Shown here: one piece after another, positions 1-10,011 of the stretch
How positions within the stretch are numbered: the stretch's first letter is position 1
How the letters are laid out: the number at the start of each line of letters is the position of its first letter
Assembly: GCA_902517245.1 (NCBI GenBank)
Contig: CABYBK010000006.1
Coordinates: 1 to 44,594 of the forward strand
Origin: an uncultured Bacteroidota bacterium
GTDB lineage: Bacteria > Bacteroidota > Bacteroidia > Flavobacteriales > Flavobacteriaceae
Direction of reading: 5' to 3'
Length of the DNA stretch: 44,594 nt
Notes under the pieces: model-generated
Databases searched by the model: none
The model's input: the letters and a program-made list of their open reading frames with translations, nothing else
What the model was told of the DNA's origin: nothing
Position numbers and translations under genes: made by a program

Positions 1-585
1 GTTGTCAGGGGAGTTAATCGAGCTCTAATTGTTGTTGATCTACCTTTTGGCACTTATCAATCAGATTCCAAAGAGGCACTTCGTTCTGCAATTCGAATAA
101 TGAAAGAATCTGGAGCTCATGCAGTAAAAATGGAGGGAGGCGAGCAGGCTAGAGAATCTATTGAGCGAATTATTCAAGCTGGAATTCCAGTAATGGGTCA
201 TCTTGGTTTAACTCCTCAATCAATCTATAAGTTTGGTTCCTACACAGTTCGTGCGAAAAAAGCCCAAGAGGCTGAGCAACTGATCATGGATACTCAAATG
301 CTTCAAGATATCGGTTGTTTTGGTGTTGTTTTAGAAAAAATTCCTGCAACATTAGCTAAACATGCCTCTAAGTCGGTTAATATTCCAATCATAGGAATAG
401 GTGCTGGTTCTGATGTTGATGGTCAAGTTCTTGTACTTCATGACATGTTGGGTATGAATAAAGAATTTAGCCCACGTTTTCTTAGACGTTATGCAGAATT
501 AGATAAAATAATTCATGGGGCTGTAAATCAATATATTGTTGATGTCAAATCAAAAAATTTCCCCAACGATAAAGAACAATATTAA
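1..585 (+). CDS. panB: 3-methyl-2-oxobutanoate hydroxymethyltransferase, 5'-truncated by window edge
   Basis: Catalyses the first committed step of pantothenate (CoA) synthesis, moving a hydroxymethyl group from methylene-tetrahydrofolate to 2-oxoisovalerate. The frame is open from base 1 and reads [20 protein letters not shown], a PanB signature, so the ATG at position 100 is internal. Further family landmarks are KMEGG, the [14 protein letters not shown] stretch and [21 protein letters not shown]. About 194 residues are present of the usual 260-275, so the N-terminal quarter lies outside the window. The next gene starts 3 bases after the stop. Its substrate comes from the valine branch, related to the leu genes that follow. 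Identification is very secure; only the start is missing. Confidence 0.95.
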   Translation, partial: VVRGVNRALIVVDLPFGTYQSDSKEALRSAIRIMKESGAHAVKMEGGEQARESIERIIQAGIPVMGHLGLTPQSIYKFGSYTVRAKKAQEAEQLIMDTQMLQDIGCFGVVLEKIPATLAKHASKSVNIPIIGIGAGSDVDGQVLVLHDMLGMNKEFSPRFLRRYAELDKIIHGAVNQYIVDVKSKNFPNDKEQY

Positions 586-588
586 AAT

Positions 589-1272
589 TTGAAATTAGAA
601 AAACGTATTCTTTTTGAGGATAACCATATAATAGTTATTAATAAAAAAGTTGGAGAATTAATTCAAGGAGACAAAACAGGAGATTCAACATTATCAGATT
701 TTGTTAAAGAATACATTAAAAAAAAGTATAATAAACCAAATTCTGTTTACTTAGGGATAGTACATAGATTGGATCGTCCTACAAGTGGAGCTGTTATATT
801 CGCCAAAACCTCAAAAGCTTTAAGTAGATTAAATGATCAATTCAAATCTAGAATTCCAAAAAAAAATTATTGGGCTTTAGTAGATAATAAATTTCCTTAT
901 AATCATGGAACTCTTAATCATTGGATCACACGGAATAAAATAAAAAACAAATCAAAAGCTCATAAAAATGAAGTCCCAAATAGTAAAATAGCTAAATTAT
1001 CTTTTAAACGCATCAAAGTATTAAATCATTATTGTGTCTTGGAAATAGCTTTAGAAACTGGGCGACATCACCAAATTAGAGCACAATTGAGCGAAATAGG
1101 ATTTCCTATCAAAGGGGATCTGAAATATGGTTCCGATAGGAGTAATAATGATGGGGGCATATGCTTGCATGCAAGAAGTTTATCTATAAAGCACCCCGTT
1201 TCAAAAGAAACTTTATGTTTCACAGCAGACCCTAAGGAAGCGGGGATATGGAAGAGCGTTCTTTTCGATTAA
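589..1272 (+). CDS. RluA-family pseudouridine synthase (short form, no S4 domain)
   Basis: Predicted to isomerise uridine to pseudouridine in rRNA or tRNA. The catalytic motif HRLDRPTSG (about residues 60-68, with the catalytic Asp) and the later ETGRHHQIRAQL segment are typical of the RluA/RluC/RluD family. At 227 residues it has only the catalytic domain, without an N-terminal S4 RNA-binding domain. The start is TTG at 589, three bases after the panB stop; no early in-frame ATG exists, so translation is probably coupled to panB. Its last 41 bases overlap the 3' end of the converging gene on the other strand. The exact RNA target cannot be told from sequence. Confidence 0.88.
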   Translation: MKLEKRILFEDNHIIVINKKVGELIQGDKTGDSTLSDFVKEYIKKKYNKPNSVYLGIVHRLDRPTSGAVIFAKTSKALSRLNDQFKSRIPKKNYWALVDNKFPYNHGTLNHWITRNKIKNKSKAHKNEVPNSKIAKLSFKRIKVLNHYCVLEIALETGRHHQIRAQLSEIGFPIKGDLKYGSDRSNNDGGICLHARSLSIKHPVSKETLCFTADPKEAGIWKSVLFD

Positions 1273-2806
1273 TAGACAATGCTTTTTCCTTTATTACCTC
1301 TGCAATAGGTTTATTTTTAATTTTACTTTCCAACCAGGATAATATATCTAAGTATAAAAAAGAACGTCTTTCGTATGGATCGTTTTCATACTGCTTTAGC
1401 TCTTGATATAATGTCTCAAAAGCAGTTTTTAATTCGTGAGGATAAATATCACCGAGTCCTTTAACAAATCGAATCATAGCCATCTGAACTTCATGTAGAT
1501 CGTTCATTTTTATCAAAAACTTGTATGTCTCCCGAAGATGATTTTCTAAATGATAATCAAATCCTGCTTCGTAGTGAGCGAAAATATTAAGTACTCTTGA
1601 AAAACAAAGGAGATCTTCACGCATTTTTAAACTTTTATTACTAATTATTTTATCCAAAAAGACAATGCAATTTTCATAATCCTCTGATCCAAAATAAACA
1701 CAAGCAATTTTATAATAAAACATCATGATATGATGAGGATCAATTTGATTGGTGTTGTCATTGATTCCTTTTTTGATTTCTGGAATTAAAATTTGTGCTT
1801 CTTCAAAACTCCCCTCTAAAAAATGCATGTTTAATTTATTACTAAAATAGAATTGGAAAATTAGAGCTCGTAGATTATCGTTTTTTGGAAAACTGTCCTG
1901 ATTTGTCCAATGCTCCATTTGCTTTAGTATATTTTTAAATTTTGATGGGTACTTTATTAAAACTAAACTTTCCATCAAATAATTGATCCCCTTCAAATAA
2001 AAAACAGGATGGATATTTATCATAGATGGAGATTCTTCAAACATTTCTACCCACTTTGACGCATAACGATAAGTAGATAAAAAATCTTGAGTTAAAAAAC
2101 TATACCAAACATGTACCTTGAAATACCAAAGTTTTTCTCTAAAACCAAGCTTTATAATATCAATTTTAGGTAAGTTTTCGTAAAAAAACTGAGTAATTTC
2201 TCTAAATTCTTGATCACTTTTTGCATAGCCAGCTTTTATTAAACGTTCGTATAATTGGAGGGAAAGATTTGATAGTTGGGTGGCAAGATTATTTTGAGAT
2301 CTTAATGATTCCGATTCTTTAATCAATGTTTCAGTCCTATTACTCAAACTTCTTGTTATGTATTGTGATTCTATAACTTTTTCTAGTTCAACAATTTCGT
2401 AAGAAATATATTTTTCCTCATTTTTAGTGGCAAATAATTTAGCTTTTTCAAGAACCTTCAAGCTCTGTTTATATAATCCTTTTTGATAAAGAATAGTCGC
2501 AAAATCTAGTTGCTCACGAATTTGAATCCGAATATTTTTGTGCATTGGATTCATTCGTAAACTTATTAGAATTTGTTTATACAAGTGGGCTTTAAGATTT
2601 GATAATTGTTGCTTAGATACAATCCCTCTACTTAAAATTAACTTTTCATCATATCTATTAATTTTGTCTAATAGCTGAAAAAGATTTAGGAATTTCGAAT
2701 CTTCATTTGAATCCATTCTACCTACATATAAAGTAAATTGTCTTTTTTCTGATTTAGTAAGTGATTTTACTAGAACAAATAAATTATCTTTAGGCTCATT
2801 TGTCAT
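1232..2806 (-). CDS. Conserved Bacteroidota helical-repeat (TPR-like) protein of unknown function
   Basis: A 524-residue soluble protein with no signal peptide or membrane segment. The sequence is almost wholly alpha-helical in character, with repeated pairs of amphipathic helices such as LYKQSLKVLEKAKLFATKNE and EDYENCIVFLDKIISNK, which resemble TPR units and suggest a scaffold. The N-terminus (KSLTKSEKRQFTLYVGR) looks like a recurrent opening for this Bacteroidota family. No catalytic motif is visible. The 3' end overlaps the pseudouridine synthase gene by 41 bp in the convergent direction. The 143-bp divergent gap to leuA must hold both promoters. Function not recognised. Confidence 0.8.
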   Translation of the reverse strand: MTNEPKDNLFVLVKSLTKSEKRQFTLYVGRMDSNEDSKFLNLFQLLDKINRYDEKLILSRGIVSKQQLSNLKAHLYKQILISLRMNPMHKNIRIQIREQLDFATILYQKGLYKQSLKVLEKAKLFATKNEEKYISYEIVELEKVIESQYITRSLSNRTETLIKESESLRSQNNLATQLSNLSLQLYERLIKAGYAKSDQEFREITQFFYENLPKIDIIKLGFREKLWYFKVHVWYSFLTQDFLSTYRYASKWVEMFEESPSMINIHPVFYLKGINYLMESLVLIKYPSKFKNILKQMEHWTNQDSFPKNDNLRALIFQFYFSNKLNMHFLEGSFEEAQILIPEIKKGINDNTNQIDPHHIMMFYYKIACVYFGSEDYENCIVFLDKIISNKSLKMREDLLCFSRVLNIFAHYEAGFDYHLENHLRETYKFLIKMNDLHEVQMAMIRFVKGLGDIYPHELKTAFETLYQELKQYENDPYERRSFLYLDILSWLESKIKNKPIAEVIKEKALSINRKERSSISPLP

Positions 2807-2949
2807 TGTAATATATTTTAATTTAATATACTAATAATTAGCGAGTTAGGTAGTAGTTAATCTCTTCGAATATTGTAATACAAAAATAGCTATTTTATAT
2901 TAATTAATGGTATCATCTATTTTAGTGTAATTAAATATGATTTAATTTA

Positions 2950-4098
2950 ATGGACTACGTTGAAATTTTCGATACAACACTTCGAGATGGTGAACAGGTG
3001 CCTGGATGTAAATTAGATTCTGTAACTAAATTAATAATTGCAGAAAGACTAGATCAACTTGGTGTCGATGTATTAGAGGCAGGATTTCCTATCTCTAGCC
3101 CAGGAGATTTCAAAGCAGTGGAAGACATTTCTAAGTTAGTAAAAAATGCTCGCGTATGTGGATTGACTAGAGCTGTTAAAAAAGATATTGAAACTGCGGC
3201 TGAAGCATTAAAATCTGCTAAACGTTCTCGAATACACACTGGCATAGGAACCTCTGAAAATCATATACGCTATAAATTTAAATCATCTAAAGATGAAATT
3301 TTGGAACGAGCAGTTGCTGCAGTCAAATATGCAAAAAGTTTTGTTGAAGATGTAGAGTTCTATGCAGAAGATGCTGGTAGAACAGATAATGAGTTCCTAG
3401 CCAAAGTTTGTGAAGCTGTAATAAAAGTTGGAGCTACAGTTTTAAATATACCTGACACAACTGGGCATTGCCTTCCAGAAGAGTATGGTGCTAAAATGAA
3501 ATATCTCAAAGAAAATGTTAGTGGCATCCACAAGGCCAGACTCTCATGTCATTGCCATAACGACTTAGGACTTGCTACCGCAAACTCTATCGCAGGAGTC
3601 CAGCACGGTGCTAGACAGATTGAATGTACTATTAATGGCATAGGGGAACGGGCAGGTAATACATCACTTGAAGAGGTAGTAATGATTCTTCGTCAACACC
3701 CTAACTTAAAATTAGATACTCGAATAAATTCAAAAAAACTATATGGAATTAGTAAATTGGTATCTGAAAGTATGGCAATGCCAGTTCAACCTAATAAAGC
3801 AATTGTTGGTGCCAACGCATTTGCTCATTCCTCAGGAATTCATCAAGATGGTGTTATAAAAAAACGGGAAACTTATGAAATTATAGATCCGAGAGATGTT
3901 GGTGTAGATAAATCATCAATTATCCTTACAGCCAGAAGCGGAAGAGCTGCACTGGCTTATCGAGCCAAGAATATTGGCTATGAATTAGATAAATTACAAT
4001 TAGATAAAGTTTACGAGCAATTCTTAATTATGGCAGATCAAAAAAAAGAAATTCGAGATAAAGATTTACCAAAAATTATCAAAGCCAGTAATATTTAA
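2950..4098 (+). CDS. leuA: 2-isopropylmalate synthase, short form without regulatory domain
   Basis: Condenses acetyl-CoA with 2-oxoisovalerate, the first step of leucine synthesis. Visible landmarks are DTTLRDGEQ (residues 8-16, metal-binding Asp), the HCHNDLGLA metal site and [15 protein letters not shown]. The [10 protein letters not shown] segment belongs to the subdomain after the TIM barrel. The protein ends at 382 residues, lacking the roughly 130-residue C-terminal LeuA allosteric domain found in enteric or mycobacterial LeuA, so classical leucine feedback through that domain is not expected. It opens the operon leuA-leuC-leuD-cimA-leuB with a 16-bp gap to leuC. Homocitrate synthase is a related alternative, but the leu context argues against it. 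Confidence 0.88.
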   Translation: MDYVEIFDTTLRDGEQVPGCKLDSVTKLIIAERLDQLGVDVLEAGFPISSPGDFKAVEDISKLVKNARVCGLTRAVKKDIETAAEALKSAKRSRIHTGIGTSENHIRYKFKSSKDEILERAVAAVKYAKSFVEDVEFYAEDAGRTDNEFLAKVCEAVIKVGATVLNIPDTTGHCLPEEYGAKMKYLKENVSGIHKARLSCHCHNDLGLATANSIAGVQHGARQIECTINGIGERAGNTSLEEVVMILRQHPNLKLDTRINSKKLYGISKLVSESMAMPVQPNKAIVGANAFAHSSGIHQDGVIKKRETYEIIDPRDVGVDKSSIILTARSGRAALAYRAKNIGYELDKLQLDKVYEQFLIMADQKKEIRDKDLPKIIKASNI

Positions 4099-4114
4099 TT
4101 TAAATTCAATTTAA

Positions 4115-5509
4115 ATGAAAAAAACTCTATTTGATAAGGTGTGGGACTCTCACGTTGTTAAAAGTATAAAAGATGGACCCGATGTATTATTCATTGATCG
4201 CCATATGATTCATGAAGTTACAAGTCCAGTTGCCTTTCTAGGGTTAAAAAAAAGAGGCCTTCCGGTGCTTTATCCTGAGCGAACATTTGCAACCGCAGAT
4301 CATAATACTCCAACAATTAATCAACATCTTCCTGTCTCTGATCCTCTTTCTAGAAATCAACTAAAAGCACTGGAAGAAAATGCGAAAAATCACGGAATTT
4401 CTTATTGGGGATTAGGTCACAAAAAAAATGGAATAGTTCATGTTGTTGGACCTGAGTATGGCATAACACAACCAGGAGCTACAATTGTTTGCGGAGACTC
4501 ACACACATCTACACACGGTGCGTTTGGGGCTATTGCTTTTGGAATAGGAACTTCTGAAGTTGAAATGGTCTTATCTACACAATGTATCATGCAACCTAAA
4601 CCAAAAAAAATGCTTATTACTATTGATGGGAGTCTCAATGAAGGTGTCACACCAAAAGACGTTGCGCTATTTATAATTTCTAAACTAACAACCTCTGGTG
4701 CTACAGGATATTTTGTTGAGTATGCTGGAGAAGTTTTTAGAGATTTATCTATGGAAGGAAGGATGACAGTCTGCAATTTAAGTATTGAAATGGGTGCTCG
4801 AGGCGGGATGGTGGCTCCCGACCAAAAAACATATGAATACATAAAAGAACGTGAATTTACTCCCAAAGGAAAAGAATGGGACAAAGCTATGATTTACTGG
4901 AAGACTCTTTATACTGACGAAGGGTCAATATTTGATAAAGAGTTAACTTTTGATGGATCTGAAATTGATCCAATGATTACTTTTGGAACTAATCCTGGGA
5001 TGGGAATGAGTATCACTAAAGCTATACCGAGTGCAAAAGATATTGAGGGTGGGGCTTCTACTTATGCAAAATCACTGGCTTATATGGGATTTTCAGAAGG
5101 TGAAAGTATGATTGGAAAATCTATTGATTATGTTTTTATAGGTAGTTGTACAAATGGCCGTATTGAAGATTTTAGAGCTTTTGCAAGCGTCATTAAAGGA
5201 TATAAACGGGCATCTAATGTAACAGCATGGTTGGTTCCAGGTTCCCATAAAGTCCTTCAAGCAATAAAGGACGAAGGTTTGCTTGAAATACTTGAAAATG
5301 CAGAGTTTAAACTTCGCGAACCTGGATGTTCTGCTTGTTTAGCAATGAATGAAGATAAAATTCCTGCAGGAAAATATGCTGTAAGTACATCAAACAGAAA
5401 TTTTGAAGGACGTCAAGGACCTGGTGCAAGAACTTTATTGGCAAGTCCACTCGTCGCAGCAGCAGCGGCAATCACTGGAAAAATTACTGACCCTAGAACT
5501 TTAATATAA
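4115..5509 (+). CDS. leuC: 3-isopropylmalate dehydratase large subunit
   Basis: Aconitase-family large subunit that, with LeuD, isomerises 2- to 3-isopropylmalate; here it probably also converts citramalate made by the CimA two genes downstream. The [4Fe-4S] ligands are visible as Cys345 (GSCTNGR) and Cys405/Cys408 ([11 protein letters not shown]), two residues from the E. coli positions. Substrate-loop motifs [19 protein letters not shown] and [21 protein letters not shown] are intact. At 464 residues it is full length. Gaps are 16 bp from leuA and 4 bp to leuD, which supports one transcript. Confidence 0.96.
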   Translation: MKKTLFDKVWDSHVVKSIKDGPDVLFIDRHMIHEVTSPVAFLGLKKRGLPVLYPERTFATADHNTPTINQHLPVSDPLSRNQLKALEENAKNHGISYWGLGHKKNGIVHVVGPEYGITQPGATIVCGDSHTSTHGAFGAIAFGIGTSEVEMVLSTQCIMQPKPKKMLITIDGSLNEGVTPKDVALFIISKLTTSGATGYFVEYAGEVFRDLSMEGRMTVCNLSIEMGARGGMVAPDQKTYEYIKEREFTPKGKEWDKAMIYWKTLYTDEGSIFDKELTFDGSEIDPMITFGTNPGMGMSITKAIPSAKDIEGGASTYAKSLAYMGFSEGESMIGKSIDYVFIGSCTNGRIEDFRAFASVIKGYKRASNVTAWLVPGSHKVLQAIKDEGLLEILENAEFKLREPGCSACLAMNEDKIPAGKYAVSTSNRNFEGRQGPGARTLLASPLVAAAAAITGKITDPRTLI

Positions 5510-5513
5510 TTAT

Positions 5514-6110
5514 ATGGCATACGATTCATTCAAAAAATTAAAAAGCACCGTTGTTCCTTTGCCTATTGAAAATGTTGACACAGACCAAATCATTCCAGCC
5601 CGTTTTCTTAAGGCAACTGAACGAAAAGGTTTTGGAGATAATTTATTTCGTGACTGGCGTTACAACCAAGATAATACACTAAAATTAGATTTTGTACTAA
5701 ATAATCCAATCTATTCTGGAAAAATCTTAGTTGGTGAACATAATTTTGGTTCAGGGTCATCAAGAGAACATGCAGCTTGGGCAGTTTATGACTACGGATT
5801 TAGATGTGTAGTCTCAAGTTTTTTTGCTGATATTTTCAAGAATAACTGCCTAAATGTTGGTGTTTTACCTGTTCAAGTTTCATCTGATTTTTTAAAAATA
5901 ATTTTTCAATCAGTTGATCAAGATCCAAAAACAGATTTAACAGTAGATCTTCCTTCTCAGAAAATAATGATTAATTCTACAGGAGAATCAGAAATTTTTA
6001 ATATAAATTCTTACAAAAAGGAAAATATGCTCAATGGTTATGATGACATTGATTATTTGAACAATATTAAAGCCGAAATTTCAAATTTTGCTTCAAATAC
6101 ACCTCTTTAA
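5514..6110 (+). CDS. leuD: 3-isopropylmalate dehydratase small subunit
   Basis: Swivelling small subunit of the LeuCD hydratase. The motif [20 protein letters not shown], which supplies the substrate-binding Ser-Arg and closes over the LeuC cluster, is intact. The opening [18 protein letters not shown] is also canonical. At 198 residues it is normal size. It lies 4 bp after leuC and 20 bp before cimA. No anomaly seen. Confidence 0.96.
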   Translation: MAYDSFKKLKSTVVPLPIENVDTDQIIPARFLKATERKGFGDNLFRDWRYNQDNTLKLDFVLNNPIYSGKILVGEHNFGSGSSREHAAWAVYDYGFRCVVSSFFADIFKNNCLNVGVLPVQVSSDFLKIIFQSVDQDPKTDLTVDLPSQKIMINSTGESEIFNINSYKKENMLNGYDDIDYLNNIKAEISNFASNTPL

Positions 6111-6130
6111 TGATAACAAATTAGTTTACT

Positions 6131-7648
6131 ATGAGTAAGACAATTGAAATTATGGATACTACGCTCCGTGACGGAGAACAAACCTCAGGGGTATCTTTTT
6201 CAGTTTCTGAAAAACTAACACTGGCTAAACTTCTACTTAAAGAATTAAATATTGACAGAATAGAAATTGCTTCGGCAAGAGTATCTGATGGAGAATTTAG
6301 AGCAGTGAAAGAAATAACTTCTTGGGGGATACAAAATAAGTGTATCGATAGAATTGAAGTTCTAACATTTGTTGATAATGGTACTTCTATAAAATGGATG
6401 AAAGAAGCTGGGGCAAAAGTCCAAAATTTACTCACAAAAGGCTCCCTAAATCATTTAAATTTTCAACTAAAGCAAAAACCTGAAGAACACTTCAATAATA
6501 TTAAGAACAGTATCGAATGTGCCCTAAACGAAGGATTTAAGACAAATGTTTATTTGGAAGATTGGAGCAATGGAATGGTAAATTCTCAAGATTATGTTTT
6601 TCGTTATCTTGACTTTATTTCAAAACAGCCTGTTAATAGAATTTTATTGCCAGATACCCTAGGAATACTTACCCCTAATAAAACCTCTGAATACATTAAT
6701 ACAATTATAAATAGGTATCCAAATTTACATTTTGATTTTCATGGTCACAATGATTATGATTTAAGCGTAGCTAACTGCATGGAAGCTGTTAAAGCGGGTG
6801 TAAAAGGACTACATCTTACTGTGAATGGAATGGGTGAAAGAGCAGGAAATGCACCATTAGCTAGTGTTGTCGCTGTATTAAATGATTTTTTACCTGAAAC
6901 TAAAATTAATATTAAGGAAGATTCTCTTCACAAAGTAAGTCAAATTGTTGCTACTTTTACTGGTTTCAGAATCCCAGCTAACAAACCAATTGTTGGAGAA
7001 AATGTTTTTACTCAAACAGCTGGCATACACGCCGATGGTGATCATAAGAATAACTTATATTTTAATGATTTGCTGCCTGAACGCTTTGGAAGAAAACGCA
7101 AATATGCCCTTGGGAAGACTTCAGGTAAAGCAAATATTCAGAAGAACCTTCAAGAACTTGGTCTTACTTTAAACAATGAAGATCTAAAAAAGGTTACAAA
7201 ACGAATTATAGCATTAGGTGATAGAAAAGAAAGAGTAACGATTGAGGATCTTCCATTTATAATCTCAGATATTTTGGGAAATGATATCCCTAATAAGATT
7301 AAAGTTCAATCCTATGTTTTAACTCATTCTAAGGGTTTAAAACCAACTACTAGTGTATGTATTCAGATTGACAATAAAACCTTCGAAGAAAATGCTTCTG
7401 GAGATGGACAATATGACGCGTTTTGGAATGCATTGCACAAAGTTTTTAAGGATCAAAAAATTGATTTGCCAAAATTAATTGATTATGCAGTAAGAATACC
7501 TCCAGGAAGTAACTCAGATGCACTATGCGAAACAACTATAATTTGGAGAACAAATAAGCAAGATTTTGCAACTCGTGGTTTAGATTCAGACCAAACAGTG
7601 TCAGCTATTAAAGCCACAGAGAAAATGTTAAATATAATTCATCAATAA
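6131..7648 (+). CDS. cimA: (R)-citramalate synthase, Leptospira-type
   Basis: Predicted to condense pyruvate with acetyl-CoA to citramalate, which LeuCD and LeuB then convert to 2-oxobutyrate, a threonine-independent isoleucine route. Barrel motifs are [13 protein letters not shown] near the N-terminus, FHGHNDYDLSVANC and NGMGERAGNAPL. The segment VYLEDWSNGM and the run GKTSGKANIQKNLQELGL match what I recall of Leptospira CimA better than LeuA. Unlike the short LeuA at the head of the operon, this 505-residue protein has a C-terminal LeuA-type regulatory domain (about 370-505, ending DQTVSAIKATEKMLN). A second isopropylmalate synthase is the alternative call. Gaps are 20 bp from leuD and 9 bp to leuB. 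Confidence 0.82.
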   Translation: MSKTIEIMDTTLRDGEQTSGVSFSVSEKLTLAKLLLKELNIDRIEIASARVSDGEFRAVKEITSWGIQNKCIDRIEVLTFVDNGTSIKWMKEAGAKVQNLLTKGSLNHLNFQLKQKPEEHFNNIKNSIECALNEGFKTNVYLEDWSNGMVNSQDYVFRYLDFISKQPVNRILLPDTLGILTPNKTSEYINTIINRYPNLHFDFHGHNDYDLSVANCMEAVKAGVKGLHLTVNGMGERAGNAPLASVVAVLNDFLPETKINIKEDSLHKVSQIVATFTGFRIPANKPIVGENVFTQTAGIHADGDHKNNLYFNDLLPERFGRKRKYALGKTSGKANIQKNLQELGLTLNNEDLKKVTKRIIALGDRKERVTIEDLPFIISDILGNDIPNKIKVQSYVLTHSKGLKPTTSVCIQIDNKTFEENASGDGQYDAFWNALHKVFKDQKIDLPKLIDYAVRIPPGSNSDALCETTIIWRTNKQDFATRGLDSDQTVSAIKATEKMLNIIHQ

Positions 7649-7657
7649 AATAATAAT

Positions 7658-8725
7658 ATGCATTTAAAAATTGCTCTTTTGGCCGGAGACGGTATTGGTC
7701 CTGAAGTTATAAATGAAGCAGTAAAAGTTTCAAACGTGATTGCTGAAAAGTACAACCATACTATGGAATGGACACCTGCATTGACTGGAGCTGCAGCTAT
7801 TGAAGCTGTGGGAGATCCGTATCCAGACAAAACACACGAAATTTGTTTAGCCTCTGATGCAGTCCTTTTTGGAGCTATTGGACATCCAAGATTTGATAAT
7901 GATCCTTCAGCAAAAATTAGACCTGAACAAGGGCTTCTTAAAATGCGGAAAAAATTGAGACTATTCGCTAATGTTCGACCAACTTTTACCTTCACTTCTC
8001 TGCTAGATAAATCTCCCCTAAAACAAGAACGTATTGAGGGTACTGACTTAGTTTTTCTCCGTGAATTGACAGGTGGAATTTATTTTGGAGAACGAGGCAG
8101 GAAAGATAATGGCAATACTGCATTTGATACCTGTACATACACAAGAAAAGAAATTGAACGTTTGGCTATTAAAGGTTTCGAACTTGCAATGACGAGATCT
8201 AAAAAACTCTGTTGTGTTGATAAAGCAAATGTTTTAGAAAGTTCTCGACTATGGAGAGAAACTGTTCAAGCTTTAGAAAATAACTATCCTGAAGTTAGAG
8301 TATCTTATGAATTTGTTGATGCTGTTGCAATGCGATTGGTACAGTGGCCAAATAGCTACGATGTATTAATTACAGAGAATCTTTTTGGTGATATACTAAC
8401 TGACGAAGCTTCTGTGATTTCAGGCTCAATGGGTTTAATGCCTTCAGCTTCTTTGGGAACAGAAAATGCTCTCTATGAGCCAATTCACGGATCTTTTCCA
8501 GAGGCTGCAGGATTAGGAATCGCGAATCCGTTAGCTACTATATTATCAGCTGCGATGATGCTTGAAATGAGCTTTGGATTAAAGGAAGAAGGAGCCTCTA
8601 TTCGTAAAGCGGTAGATAAATCACTTTCTGAAGGAATAGTAACCAAAGATCTGACTCAAAATAACGGAAGGTCATACTCCACTTCAGAAGTAGGCGACTA
8701 TTTAATTAAGGCAATAAAAAATTAG
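7658..8725 (+). CDS. leuB: 3-isopropylmalate dehydrogenase
   Basis: NAD-dependent oxidative decarboxylase for 3-isopropylmalate and, in the presence of CimA, probably for 3-methylmalate. Seen: the opening LLAGDGIGPEV, the substrate loop with RPEQGLLKMRKKLRLFANVRP, the metal-site segment ITENLFGDILTDEASVISGS and the NAD-site region EPIHGSFPEAAGLGIANPLA. The protein is 355 residues, standard for the family. It closes the leu operon, and only a 55-bp gap separates it from msrA on the same strand. No hairpin stands out in that gap, so read-through is possible. Confidence 0.95.
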   Translation: MHLKIALLAGDGIGPEVINEAVKVSNVIAEKYNHTMEWTPALTGAAAIEAVGDPYPDKTHEICLASDAVLFGAIGHPRFDNDPSAKIRPEQGLLKMRKKLRLFANVRPTFTFTSLLDKSPLKQERIEGTDLVFLRELTGGIYFGERGRKDNGNTAFDTCTYTRKEIERLAIKGFELAMTRSKKLCCVDKANVLESSRLWRETVQALENNYPEVRVSYEFVDAVAMRLVQWPNSYDVLITENLFGDILTDEASVISGSMGLMPSASLGTENALYEPIHGSFPEAAGLGIANPLATILSAAMMLEMSFGLKEEGASIRKAVDKSLSEGIVTKDLTQNNGRSYSTSEVGDYLIKAIKN

Positions 8726-8780
8726 GAAATAAAACTTTTAGATTTTACTACCGTGTTAAAATAAATATGTTAATTGAAAT

Positions 8781-9434
8781 ATGAAAACTTTAATTATACT
8801 ACTTTTCGTGACTATTTTACAGACCTGTATTTCTAATACAACTCCTTTAAATTCATCTGAAGTAGTCTGGTTTCCTGAGTTTAATGTACAAAAAGGGATG
8901 AAAAAAGCTTATTTCGCATCAGGTTGTTTTTGGTGTGTTGAGGCCATATATGAAAGTGTAAAAGGAGTTCAAGAGGTATATTCAGGTTATGCTGGAGGAA
9001 TAACAAAAAATCCCAATTATAATCAAATTGGAACTGGTAGAACTGGACACGCAGAAGCTGTTGAAGTTATATATGATCCAAAGAAAGTAACTTTTGAAAC
9101 TTTGGTGCAGGTTTTTTTTGGATCTCATGATCCTACAACCGCCAATAGGCAGGGTCCAGACTATGGGTCTCAATACAGGTCAATAGCATTTTACTCTTCA
9201 GATGAGGAAAGAGAAATAATTCAAAATTATATTCAAATTCTTGAAAAAGGAAATTTTTTTTCTAAGGAGATTGTTACGGAAATCAAATTGTTAGACAAAT
9301 TTTATTATGCGGAAGAATACCATCAGGATTATGAGAAAAATAATCCCAATAATCCCTATGTAAGGCAAGTTTCTATACCAAGGCTTCAAAAATTTAAAAA
9401 ACAATATCCTGAGCTTTTGAAAAAAGATAAATAA
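8781..9434 (+). CDS. msrA: Exported peptide-methionine (S)-S-oxide reductase, probable lipoprotein
   Basis: Repairs methionine-S-sulfoxide in proteins. The catalytic motif GCFWC holds Cys49 and Cys52, followed by GVQEVYSGYAGG, the GHAEAVEV segment and a downstream AEEYHQDY region, all typical of MsrA. The first 15 residues are hydrophobic and followed by Cys16 in LQTC, a plausible though weak lipobox. The enzyme is therefore probably attached to the cell envelope rather than cytoplasmic. At 217 residues, the extra length over about 180 is this N-terminal leader. There is no fused MsrB domain. The next gene on the other strand converges with a 7-bp gap. Confidence 0.93.
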   Translation: MKTLIILLFVTILQTCISNTTPLNSSEVVWFPEFNVQKGMKKAYFASGCFWCVEAIYESVKGVQEVYSGYAGGITKNPNYNQIGTGRTGHAEAVEVIYDPKKVTFETLVQVFFGSHDPTTANRQGPDYGSQYRSIAFYSSDEEREIIQNYIQILEKGNFFSKEIVTEIKLLDKFYYAEEYHQDYEKNNPNNPYVRQVSIPRLQKFKKQYPELLKKDK

Positions 9435-9441
9435 AAACTCA

Positions 9442-10008
9442 TTAAACTATTTTACTATGGTATAGATTCACCCATATTTTATAAAAAATATAACCATTTA
9501 TAAGTCCTACAATAGCTCCGCAAAAAATATCTAAAGGAAAATGAACTCCTATATAGACTCTGCTATATGCAATTAAAGACGCTATGAAAAGTAAAAAGTA
9601 AAGTATATTCTTAACATAAACTTTTATTATATATCCAAAAAAAATAGCTAGAGCAAAAGAATTTGATGCATGCCCTGAAAAGAAACTAAACTTTCCACCA
9701 CAAGTTAATTTTACCAAACGAACTAGTGATTTAATATCGTTGTCATGACAAGGTCTCAAGCGTCCAACTTGAACTTTAAAAAGGTTTGTTAACTGATCGG
9801 TAAAAAGGATTAAAAAACTTGCAAAAAGAAATATATATACTGCTGTTCTCCAAGAGTTTTTGTACCATATAAATATTAAAAGTGTTAAATACACTATTAG
9901 GTTAGATAAACGATGGGTCATCATCATCCAAAACCAATCAAAAGTTTGATTTCCCAAGCTATTGAGCCATAAAAATAATTCCCTGTCCCAAGCCAAAAGA
10001 TTTTCCAT
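9442..10008 (-). CDS. PAP2-family membrane phosphatase
   Basis: Integral membrane phosphatase of the type 2 phosphatidic acid phosphatase superfamily. The three active-site motifs are present: KVQVGRLRPC, FFSGHASNSFA (catalytic His) and YSRVYIGVHFPLDI (second His). About five hydrophobic segments are visible in 188 residues. Likely substrates are undecaprenyl pyrophosphate or phospholipid phosphates, but sequence does not decide. It follows the 74-residue gene by 3 bp and is probably the last gene of a minus-strand unit with the MATE exporter. Confidence 0.88.
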   Translation of the reverse strand: MENLLAWDRELFLWLNSLGNQTFDWFWMMMTHRLSNLIVYLTLLIFIWYKNSWRTAVYIFLFASFLILFTDQLTNLFKVQVGRLRPCHDNDIKSLVRLVKLTCGGKFSFFSGHASNSFALAIFFGYIIKVYVKNILYFLLFIASLIAYSRVYIGVHFPLDIFCGAIVGLINGYIFYKIWVNLYHSKIV

Positions 10009-10011
10009 TTC

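Noticed and set aside
4438-4884. Long minus-strand frame (148 codons) inside leuC
   Set aside because: It lies wholly antisense to a well-conserved gene, has no family features, and reflects codon bias of leuC. The same applies to frames at 6121-6435, 7642-7995, 22758-23129 and others.
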